A DNA stretch of 64,000 nt. Origin: Sanderia malayensis. Taxonomy: Eukaryota > Cnidaria > Scyphozoa > Semaeostomeae > Pelagiidae. The position numbers and the translations under genes were made by a program. The stretch spans positions 1 to 64,000 of the forward strand of contig RQOL01000689.1 in NCBI GenBank assembly GCA_013076295.1, in the 5' to 3' direction. The notes under the pieces were generated by a model that saw nothing but the letters and a program-made list of their open reading frames with translations, was not told the origin of the DNA and did no database searches. How positions within the stretch are numbered: position 1 is the stretch's first letter; each line of letters starts with the position of its first letter. Below are positions 1 to 10,082 of the stretch, one piece after another.

Positions 1-2
1 TA

Positions 3-2645
3 CCAGAACCCGTTGAAGATCAGCAAATGCAAGTTGACAACCCTGTCCCTGAGAACAATGAAGCTGAAAACCTCATCCCCTTCTCCCCATTACCACACCA
101 CTTAAACAAAATGAACAGAACATGCATTCATTGTGGTGCAAAGTACTTCAAAGAAGAACTTAACTCCCAAAACAATACAACAAGTGCTGCATGGGAGGTT
201 TAATCACTCTGGATTAATTCAACCACCTCCAAACAGTGTCATGCATTTATACACTGGTGATACTGCCGAATCAAAATATTTCCTAAAGCACTTCCGCCAA
301 TACAACTCATTAATGCCATGGCATCATGGAAGGCTAATATTGTACGTCATGCCAGAGCTGGACCACCAGTTATCACGATTCACGGAAAGGCATATCACAT
401 GACTGGTAAATGACCAATTCATTTCACATAGCTAATTATTCACTTATGATTTCTGCTCTCAAATTCATATTTCATGCATATGTTATGTATTTAAGTATAT
501 TTCGTTACCAATCGCAGGTGTAACAGAACAGACAGATCCAGAAAGTATGCAGAACTCTACATCATGGATACACAACAAGCGTTACAGGAACGGCAAAATA
601 CTGCAACAGAACAACATCTTGATTTGGACATCGTTGCACTTCTCCACAATGAATTAATGGCAGTCAATCGATTTGCACAACATTATCGAAGCATGGGTGA
701 AATATTGGAGGAACAGCGGCAGCAAGCTATTGCAAACAATCAGCCTGTTCCGACATTCAAAATGATCATAACAGGTCGTCCACAACAAGATCGCAGATAC
801 GATAATCCAACTGCCAGAAAAATTGCAGCAATATATACTGTGCAAAATGGAGGTGCACCAAATCCTGACGACAGAGAACTGCAAGTTCAAACAAGACGTG
901 GAGATCTCATGAAGATTTACGCAACCAGTCCAAGTGCCGATCCTCTCACGTATCCATTGATATTCTTTCACGGTGACAGAGGATACAGTTTGGACCTTCA
1001 ACGATTGCCTACTGCAAATGTAAGAGATCGACAACACATCAATCGTGATCGCCGTACCAGACTGACCCTCACCGAATACTATTTATACAGAATCCAGGTC
1101 AGGGATGCATTCTCAGCCATCCACATTGCATCACTTCTATTTCAACAGTATCTGGTAGATGCATATACGAAGATAGAAGGCAATAAACTGCACTGGATTA
1201 TGAACAATCAACGTCAGCTTCGTGTTGACACTTATCGAGGCCTGATGGATCATCTCCACAGAAGAGCTGAAATCGAAAACCAGATGGCCAGGGCTAACAA
1301 TCCGAATCAGCCCATCCATATCGATGTTGGCCGTGTTATCATTCTACCATCATCCTTTCCAGGCAGCCAAAGAAACATGTATCAACATTTTCAAGATGCA
1401 ATGACAATCGTAAGGAAGTATGGCAAGCCAGACATCTTCCTCACAATGACTGCCAATCCCAAATGGAAGGAGATAGAAGAAAACATTCTACCACACCAGA
1501 CGGCCAATGATCGACCGGACATTGTCACACGAGTATTTCAACTCAAACTCAGAGAACTACTTGAAGACATTCTGCACAAGCACATTCTTGGACATGTCAC
1601 AGCACATGTATATGTCATAGAATTTCAAAAGAGAGGACTACCACACGCACACATGATCCTGTTTCTTTCGCAAGCTGATAAACCACGAACACCACAACAG
1701 GTAATATTTGCAAACACTAATAATTCTTTCTCTTATTGTGACATTTATACGCAATCCACAGTACAACTATTCTGTACCTTATTTCTATTATAAAATTGTT
1801 GATTATCATATTCATTATCAGGTGGATCAACTGATATCAGCAGAGATTCCAGACCCACAGGATGCAAAATATCACAAGTTGGTCCTAAAACACATGACAC
1901 ATGGACCCTGTGGAATTTTAAATCCTCGATGCGTGTGCATGGAAAATAACAAATGCAAAAAGCATTTTCCAAAAGAACAAGTTGCTGACACTCAAATCAA
2001 TGTCAACGGCTATCCTCTCTACAGACGACGCGGTCTTCCTCCAGTCAATGTGAATAATCGCATTTTGGATGATACCTGGGTAGTGCCACACAACAGACAC
2101 CTACTAATCAAATATCAGTGTCATATCAACGTGGAAATATGCAGTACAGTAAAAAGTGTCAAGTACATCTTCAAATATATCCACAAAGGACATGATATGG
2201 CACATGTTGAAATTCTTGAAGAAAATCAACAGCAAGTACCTCAAGACATTGAACATGACGAGGTGCGCCAATACATCAACGCAAGATATATTGGACCACA
2301 TGAAGCTGTCTATCGGCTTATGCAGTTCCCCATGCACGACAAAAGCCACATAGTTAAACGGCTTTCTGTTCATCTACCATTTGAGCAACAAGTCATCTTT
2401 CATGACAATGATAACGAACAAAGGCTCAACAACATTGGTGATAGAACAACACTTACAGCATGGTTTGAACTCAACCAGCAAGATCCAGCTGCACGTCAGT
2501 ACCTCTATCATGAGATACCAGAGCACTATGTCTTCCAGGAGCGTTCAAAAACATGGACAGCCAGACAACGAAGAACAATGCCAATCATTGGTAGAGTAAC
2601 TCAAGTGCAGCCTAGACCTTGCGAGCAAAAATTCGCCAGATTCAC
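3..2645 (+). pseudogene. Helitron A Rep (HUH endonuclease) half
   Basis: This is the replication-initiator half of a Helitron Rep-helicase, which nicks and joins DNA through a HUH site and tyrosines. Exons are about 3-406, 518-1699 and 1822-2640, joined by introns with GT and AG ends (407-517 and 1700-1821). The N-terminal exon has a CxxC...CC zinc-finger pattern (CIHCGAKYF, later CCMGG in other copies) and a 1-nt frameshift near 165-185. The HUH motif reads GLPHAHMILFL at about 1634-1666. The two-tyrosine motif KYIFKYIHKG lies near 2160-2190. Both sites look intact. After about 2633 some 460 bp present in Helitron D are missing, which removes the region linking Rep to the helicase and breaks the frame. 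Confidence 0.85.
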
Positions 2646-2707
2646 TGTAATTACTTAGCCAATATATGCTTCTATTTATACCAAATTAACTATCGTTTAT
2701 GTTTTCA

Positions 2708-4297
2708 GAGGAGGATCACATGGATGTTGAAAACGAAAGAGAGCAAGGAGAACAAATGCGCGCTGCATTGATTCCAGAACAACAAGTGGTATACACAGCC
2801 ATTATTCAAGCAATTTAGGTGCAATCAGAACAGAACTGTCACTTTCTCGACGGACCAGCTGGCACAGGGAAAATATTTCTCTACAACACGTTGGTTCGCA
2901 ACCTCAATGCTTCTGGACACAAAGTTCAATGTATGGCTTGGTCAGGAATTGCAGCAACACTACTTATTAATGGCAGAACATCGTATTCGCAATTCCAAAT
3001 TCCAATACCACTGAAGCTGGAATCAACATGCAATGTCAAGAGACAGAGCCGAAGAGCACAAGTGTTGCGTGAAACAACCCTGTTCATATGGGATGAAGCT
3101 TCAATGATACCAGCATTGGCATTACAAGCAGTTGACAGACTGCTTCGGGATATCACAAGAGTTGACAAGCCATTTGGTGGCAAATTCATGTTACTTGGTG
3201 GCGATTTTAGACAAGTTCTACCGGTTGTTCCCAAGGCAGGAAGAGAGCAAATTGTATCAGAGAGTCTTAAATCATATCAAATCAGTGATTTGTGGGCACA
3301 GTTTCAACAACATCGCCTGCACACAAACATGAGAGCTGTTCAAGATCAATCGTACAGAGAATTCTCAGAATGGCTTCTAAGACTCGGTAACAAACAAGAA
3401 CCACATGATGCACTCGACAATATCACTTTGCCACACCAAATATGCACATCTTCGCGAGAGGAAATGCTCAACTTCATATATCCCGAGCCTAACACACCAC
3501 AGTCCCACCTCATGCTGGATCCGGTAACCATGTCAGAACGTTGTTGTCTTACCCCAAAGAATGACTTTTCACATCAAATAAATGACATCATTCTGGAAAG
3601 ACTACAAACTCCTGAAAGAACATACTACAGCACAGACAATGTGATAACAGAGGATCCAGATGAGGAGGCGGCATATCCAATTGAGTTTATCAACAATCTA
3701 ACTCCTAATGGATTGCCGTTACACCGACTTAGACTCAAGGTATAATCTTCCTATGTAATAATTACGTATACATGAATTGAAGTCCACACTAATAGCACTT
3801 TTTTAAGCCTGATTATCCTTCATTATCACAGTACTATAATGCAATACACATTGTTATTTGCAACTCTCTCTGTTTAAGGTTGGTGCAACAATCATTCTTC
3901 TGAGGAATCTAAATCCAAAGAAAGGTCTTTGCAATGGCACAAGACTTATTGTACGCCATCTCCGACGTAACGTCATCACAGCAGAGATCATCACGAGGGA
4001 ACACAAAGGCCAGCAGGTCATGATTCCCAGAATAACATTGTCAACACAAGACACTGAGATGCCGTTCAACATCAAGCGACGGCAATTTCCAGTCAGGTTA
4101 GCATACTGCCTTACTATCAACAAGGCACAGGGACAATCTCTCAGGTATGTTGGTTTGTATTTACCTGAGCCCGTGTTCACACATGGTCAGTTATATGTGG
4201 CCATGTCCAGAGCAACATCATTTGACGGGCTTCAAGTATTCCTCCCAGAGGAAACACACATGAAGACAAAAAATATTGTCTTCCAAGAAGTCCTGTA
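2708..4297 (+). pseudogene. Helitron A PIF1-like helicase half
   Basis: This is the superfamily 1 (PIF1-type) helicase domain of the Helitron protein, in exons 2708-3739 and about 3877-4297 joined by an intron ending in TTTAAG. Motif I reads GPAGTGKIF, where Helitron D has GPAGTGKTF, so the Thr that coordinates magnesium is replaced by Ile. Motif II reads WDEASMI, followed by LLGGDFRQVLPV. The C-terminal exon has INKAQGQSLRYVGLYLP and YVAMSRA, the usual late PIF1 motifs. A TAG at 2816-2818 replaces a Glu codon found in D. With the upstream deletion, this copy cannot make a full protein. Confidence 0.85.
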
Positions 4298-4330
4298 AAG
4301 GTCTTCACAAACCATAGAGCATAAATCGCG

Positions 4331-4675
4331 TTGCTCTCAAGGGCGTCTACCAAAATACACACACACCAAACACGAGGGCTCAGATTGTGGTTCTACCGGA
4401 TCGGCTTTGTTGCACTTTATAGTGTGATGAACATTCATTTCTGGTTTGCCACGCCACTCCAGTCAATAAGATCCACCAAGAACGATCCGGACACTTTCAC
4501 AACACTCCAGTGTCCGGGGGTGTTTATCAACAACAACACGATCTGGGTCCTGCGTAGCGCCTGTATCAAAAGAGATATGCTTTGCCATGCTCTCCGATAT
4601 TGCCTATGGGAGTATGGCTTTCCTTTTCTCTGTGAAAACTGCAATCTGTCCATTGACAATTGTTTTTTCGGATAA
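4331..4675 (+). CDS. Conserved ORF downstream of the Helitron A helicase
   Basis: This 114-codon open frame follows the helicase stop by about 35 bp. Its second half (from about 4441: FATPLQSIRS, DPDTFTTLQCPGVF, MLCHALRYCLWEYGF) is strongly matched by Helitron D at 30998-31260 on the minus strand, with a length difference that is a multiple of three. A worn version is present in Helitron B near 8960-9130. I do not recognise a domain. It could be a small accessory protein, a former C-terminal extension of the helicase, or merely conserved 3' noncoding sequence. The start codon is uncertain. Confidence 0.4.
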   Translation: MLSRASTKIHTHQTRGLRLWFYRIGFVALYSVMNIHFWFATPLQSIRSTKNDPDTFTTLQCPGVFINNNTIWVLRSACIKRDMLCHALRYCLWEYGFPFLCENCNLSIDNCFFG

Positions 4676-6892
4676 GAAATTGCATACAACATTAAGATTA
4701 TCCCTCTCTCATCCCAATAACTAATGATAACTAATGTACTTATTAAATTTAACTCTTCAATATGTAGTATTACATATTCCAAATTAAAATTGCAGTTTTC
4801 ATGAACACCAAGGAAACCTCGAACAAAGGTTACCCCTTGAAGTTGGTGTTGGAGCTTTAAACTAATGTAACCGGCAATCTTCTTTTTTTACTATGACCAA
4901 ACTTAATGGTGAAAACGCACGAAGCATCGAGAGAACAGACATCCGTGTCGTTGATTTGCGAGTGTGAATTTGATATTGAACAATGCTGTCAACATCGCCG
5001 GACACTCCACATGATGAATGAAGACATTCATACAATCTAGAGACGGGACCAATTATCTCTCATCCATCTTCACCATCCATTGATAACTGTCAAGAATAAT
5101 AATTGACTGATTACTATTTTTTTACTAATGTAATTTTTTTACATATATAAAAAGATTGCAGCATTACTCTACTCTCTATTAGTATCTAATAACCTTCATC
5201 AATGTTAATTTTTAATGAGATGCATTTCTATAGTTTATCTTAACCAATAATAGAAGTTTATCCCACATTGAAACGAGGCCATTGTATCACATTGAAAAAG
5301 ACTTTGGCCTCAATTCCATCAATGGCACCGCTAACCATTGCCACTAACTTTTCAAATGCCTTATGAAATATGAATTTGATTCATGAAACAGCTTAACTTT
5401 GGCATCACAAAAAATTATCAAGAGGACAACTTTAAGTTTGAAAACTATCTCCAGATTTACAGAGAGCATTTTCAATGTGTCTAGGTGAATACATTTAGAT
5501 GTTATATTTAACCATCTGCAATTTAATTACCAACCTAATTTTTGTTAGACCATCCAAACTTCACTGATTGCCCCGACACACGAACACGACACGACAGTTT
5601 CTTCGGTTAGGCCATGCAAACCTCAACAATTGTTTTACAACTTTACAGTTTCGCTGATTCAAAAATTAATTTCTGGTGCCCTGAATATATGTGCCTACGA
5701 GTGCCAGCTTGGACTCAAAATAATTCTTCCAGTATTTGCCACTTTATGGATTCCTTTGTGTTCATTGCCTCTATGTGTTACATACATCAACATTTTCTTG
5801 AAACTAAAGTTTTTCCCCAACATAATGATGAATGACCTAAAAATCATCTTCAAAGGCTTTTCCTGTCTAGTTTCATTGTTGTATGTCAAGGAAACTACTG
5901 TAATGATGTTCACAGTAATAATTTTTAAGCTCTAGGAAAACTAACCTGGATGTTACATACACACACTATCAGGTGATCTAATTAATAATTCATGCATTAC
6001 ATGAACACTTAACAATTGACATTTACCAACCTCCTAATGCACAAGTGCATAAAGCCAATGAAAATTTATTACAACAACATGAAAGTTTGTTTTCACTAAT
6101 TGATAAACAACCTCTATCTACCTCTTTCTATTAGTATATCAAGTTATGTAGGAAAACATAAAGTAATTTTCACAGATTTTGCATTTCAAACATGTTTTTC
6201 AAATAATCCAAAAAGGGAATCAATGAATGCAGCTTCACAACTATCATATTGTTTTATTGTTCTTTATTATTTGGCACCTTTATATGTTCATTTAATTTTG
6301 TTATTAATTATTTCTTTTTTCCCATATGATACTTAGTGAAACAAATGCTGAAGTGCTGAACCAAAACTGTCAATGTCACTAATGTTTGCTGTTCACACCA
6401 TGCAATTGTCAAATGGCTCAAACAAACATTTACTACAACATATATGAAAAGAATCCTTAACAAAGTCATGGAAAGAGAATTCTGTCTAGGTAAGTTTCAA
6501 TCACATTTTAATTCCACTAGCCTTTTGTGACAGGCTATTGCCTCATAATAATTGACTGAAATGGTAAACTGCTAAAATGACAATGTATTACCTACGTCAT
6601 TGTGATTCAAATGAAATTCTTATGTTAACTTATGATTTACATTAATTAGCTTTTTACTAACCTTTCACCAAAAGTATTGTGTTTTCAGAGGTCTACTGCC
6701 ACTATATGATCCATTTTTGCCTGTCCACCAATACGAGGCTACATTTCTCAAAACGAGGCTAATCTGTCAATCTCTATTCATACACCCCCAAAAGTGTGCT
6801 GTACTACTGGAAGCAAAAGCGAATAGAACACGCGCATGCGTACCAACCAGTTAACTAATCTCAACAACAATTGGACGGGGCATGAGCGCGAG
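4676..6892 (+). other. Helitron A 3' noncoding tail
   Basis: AT-rich DNA with no convincing gene. Stretches are shared with Helitron D in reverse: around 4790-4920 with 30780-30910, 5280-5330 with 30300-30350, 6350-6420 with 29560-29620, and 6660-6700 with 29240-29290. The part near 4800-4900 is also present in B at 8760-8860. The open frames at 5614-5935 and 6100-6336 have no recognisable motif and are probably chance. Confidence 0.6.
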
Positions 6893-6982
6893 CGAATGCA
6901 GCGGGCGAAGCGCGCCAACCACATTAAGCTCTTTTTACTTGACGGGCTGGGGCGAACGAGCGAAGCGAGTGATGACCCCTAG
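6893..6982 (+). repeat. Helitron 3'-terminal block with CTAG end
   Basis: This block starts GGGCATGAGCGCGAGCGAAT, continues through a GC-rich hairpin (GCGGGCGAAGCGCGC) and a T-rich patch, and ends GATGACCCCTAG. Near-identical ends lie at 10031-10110, 28181-28285 and 39877-39960 on the minus strand, always followed by T on the element strand. That is the expected Helitron 3' end. The outermost GGGG/CCCC pairing just inside CTAG may be the terminal hairpin. Confidence 0.8.
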
Positions 6983-6983
6983 T

Positions 6984-7180
6984 TCATGAAGGTGCTGTGA
7001 TGGCAAGGATGATAAGACTCACGGAGAGGCCTGCATTATACATGGTTTAATAATCATGAAGGTACTGTGATGTCATAAGATGACCCGACTTACAGAGAGA
7101 CCTGCAGTATACATGACTTGGTATTCTTGAAGGTGATGTGGCGTCAGAGTATGATGACAATCTCAGAGAGACCTACCATC
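6984..7180 (+). repeat. Tandem repeat, about 70 bp x 3
   Basis: Three diverged units begin TCATGAAGGTGCTGTGATG (6984), TCATGAAGGTACTGTGATG (about 7054) and TCTTGAAGGTGATGTGGCG (about 7126). Each contains a version of GAGAGACCTGCA. The array starts right after the terminal T of Helitron A, so A inserted at or in its edge. Confidence 0.6.
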
Positions 7181-8180
7181 TAATCTAACTTGTTGACGCG
7201 AACTCACTTCGTTTTCATAATGGTTTATTCGCATTATTTGAAGAATTTTCGCATCTCACCGATTCCGGTTTAGTTACTTTATTTGCTTTATCTTCCCTCG
7301 TGTCTCTTCTTTCTATTTGGTTGCTTGCCGAATATTTTACCTCATTGATTTTTATCAATTCTTGCATAGTCTTTCATTTCAACCCTCTACCAGCCACTTG
7401 GGGACCCAACTAAGGGTCTTAATACGCGGCTTCACGCTGGTCTGTTCTGAGTGGCTGGATCTGGGGGCCTTCTTTTGGCAGTTTAGCTGTTTTTACTATC
7501 ATTCTCCTTTCCTATTTACGTAGTCTCTGGCCCTGCCATTCTCCACTCAACTATTTGTGCGTTCAAAATAAAAACCGGCCAAGAAAGGAGAAAAGTAATG
7601 ATGCAATCTTAATGGAAGGCCTGCAGATCCGGCCACTCAGAGCCAGTTAGTTAGCTTCAACCACATCAGGCAAGGTGAGGTCTGACCATCATCACCCGGG
7701 CTCTCTGCTTGCTGTGGAAACCTCTTCGAGTGCCTCCTCGATTGGCTCCGAGTTCAGAACCTTGAACTCATTGGCGGGTTTCACACCCCTACTCCCTTCT
7801 TAATCTCATTCCGCTACCTTTCAATTCTTTGGTTTTTTCTGAGTATTGGATAGTACAGGCACTATGCAGCAAATTGGATGTATTCTTCCTAAGTATTTTC
7901 CACAAGTACATTTGGGTTATCGGCTTTCAGACTATAGCCGACGTAGCACTCTCCATATCTTAACCAGTTTGAGAGTAGAACAATGGGATTAAGTGAGAAT
8001 TGTTTCCTTTCAGCCAGGAAGGCTTTATGAGGTATAATTTCATTGAGTTCAGCAACAAAATCCAACTCGATGCCATTTGTTGGCAGACAAAAACTTAGAC
8101 CCAACAGGCAACAATAGTGCGATGATGAGACATAACATACATGAAAATCATACATAGAGAGCACAAAGGCGTTTGAAATG
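7181..8180. other. Unassigned DNA with an imperfect inverted repeat
   Basis: No gene is recognised. About 25 bp around 7439-7461 (TGAGTGGCTGGATCTG) recur inverted at about 7622-7648, giving a possible stem with a loop of about 160 bp. An open frame of 91 codons on the minus strand (8164-7889) has no recognisable domain. It could be chance or a captured gene scrap. Confidence 0.35.
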
Positions 8181-9343
8181 GGAGACAGAAGTCTCGCCTC
8201 ATTTCAATGATATTAGCAGAAATGCATCTAATTAAAAACGAAGTCAATAAATTTTGTTATGATGTTATTGAATGGAGATTTACATGTGACAAATACACAA
8301 ATATATGAACATTGAAACTGTAACGATAGATAAAATATCCATCTGCTGGTTATCTACTATTGAAAACGTAAATCGCTAATTTAAAAACCTTATTATTAAT
8401 GCGGAAGATCTGAAAGACATACGATACAGTACAAAAACATGTTTTGAAAAGAGGTGGATAGATATTTGTATTGTTTGCAAAGTACGAATGCGAAAGGTTG
8501 AGTCATGATCAAGTCTACTATTCAAATTGGTGAATTGTCAATATCCATAAAAATTGATCCATACAATCCGTAGTTCAGGTTGCAAAATTGATTGGTTAAG
8601 CGACGTGTTTAGCCAAAATGACAGTACCTCAATTGGATTCTTCAATAGCACTTCACTCTCAGCAAGCATACATCTGTGCCACGGCGTGAATGTATTCTTT
8701 CAATAACCGCTGTCGTTCTGTTTTGAGGATTACGTTTGTACATAGCAAGAAAAGAATAAGATTGCCGGTTACATTAGTTAAAAGCTCGAACACCAGCGTC
8801 AAGGAGTAACCTTTGTTCGAGTTTTCCTTGTTGGGGAAAACTGCAATTGAAATTTGGAAGTATGTAACAGTAAACCCTAAAAGGGCCTGCATAGCTTAAA
8901 GACTAAGTTTTCATATATTAAAAGGAGAGGGGGGATGTTATTGATAATGCGATGTTTTACAAAAAACAATTATCCTTAAGGGACAATTTGCAGTTTTCAG
9001 AGAGTAAGGAAATCCACTTTCCCATAGGCAATATCGGAGAAAATGGCAACGCATAACTCTTAATAATCGGGCGCTGCGCAGGATTCAGGACTGTGCCGAC
9101 TGCTGGGTGTGGTGCAGTCACCCCTGGACGTATGGATGGTGTAATGTCCAGTTGGTCTCCGCACATCAGTGTTATCTAGAATGAATGCATTCTAGAAGGG
9201 TGCAAGTAACGGCTGTACATCGCACTTATGTGTGACGTCATCTGCGTTGACACACAATACCCGTACCCTTGAATGTGTGTATGTGCGTTTTGGTAGGCAG
9301 CCCTCTGTAGAGCAACTGTGCAGATGGTCGCTCTAGGATGAAG
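8181..9343 (-). other. Helitron B 3' noncoding region
   Basis: Contains sequence shared with A and D (8217-8240, 8755-8860, 9000-9040), including a decayed version of the ORF that follows the helicase in A and D (about 9130-8957). No other gene is seen. The open frame 8892-8659 has no known motif. Confidence 0.5.
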
Positions 9344-10030
9344 CCTTTACTGGACTTCCTGGAAAACCATGTTCTTTGTTTTCCTGTGTGTTTCCTCTGG
9401 GAGGAATACTTTGAGCCCGTCAAATGCTGTTGCTCTTGACATGGCCACATATAACTGACCATGTGTGAACACAGGCTCAGGTAAGTACAAACCAACGTAC
9501 CTCAGGGATTGCCCCTGTGCCTTGTTGATTGTCAAGCAGTATGCAAGTCTCACTGGAAACTTTTGGCGTTTCATTTTGAAAGGCATTTTCGTGTCCTGAG
9601 TGGAGACTGTGATCTTGGGAATCACGACCCATTGTCCTCTGTGCTCCTTGGTAATGATCTCTGCTGTGATCACTTGACGTCGGAGATGCCGAACTATGAG
9701 TCTTGTTCTGTTGCAAAGACCTTTCTTTGGATTGAGATTCCGCAGAAGAATGATCGTTGCACCAACCTAATGCAATGAATATTATTGTGATTAATGACGT
9801 CTTTTTTATGGTGCACTATCTTTGCACATAATAATTTAATGTTAATAGGATGAAAGATTGTACTCTTCCCACCTGGAGTTTAAGTCTGTGCAACGCCGTT
9901 CCATTCGGAGTGAGTTGGTTGAGAAATTCAATGGGGTAGGCCTCTTCCTCATCTGGATGGTCTGTGACAACACTGTCTGTGCTGTAATATGTTCTTCTGG
10001 CTGTTTGAAGTCTGTCCATATTATATGATA
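9344..10030 (-). pseudogene. Helitron B helicase, C-terminal fragment
   Basis: Two exons are visible. The part from 10019 reads MDRLQTARRTYYSTDSVV, and the last exon runs from about 9772 to 9347 with INKAQGQSLRYVGLYLP and YVAMSRATAFDGL. They are joined by an intron whose acceptor lies just before GTTGGTGCAACG. The last exon is open and close to A and D. The fragment is separated from the rest of the helicase by the 2.9-kb insertion at 10031-12934. Confidence 0.8.
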
Positions 10031-10082
10031 CTAGGGGTCATCACTCGCTTCGCTCGTTCGCCCCAGCCCGTCAAGTAAAAAA

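Larger units (their letters stand above)
1..6982 (+). mobile_element. Helitron A, autonomous-type, 5' part outside window
   Basis: The left edge of the window lies inside the N-terminal exon, so the 5' terminus is not visible. Coding exons run to 4297. A noncoding tail follows, and the element ends in CTAG at 6979-6982 with T at 6983, the canonical Helitron 3' junction. The tail from about 4780 to 6700 is matched by Helitron D in reverse (about 29230-30910), which supports this being one element. The last 90 bp equal the ends of the non-autonomous elements at 10031, 28181 and 39877. The copy is coding-defective. Confidence 0.85.

Noticed and set aside
5614..6336. Open frames in the Helitron A tail
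   Set aside because: AT-rich, hydrophobic by composition, no counterpart frame noticed in Helitron D.
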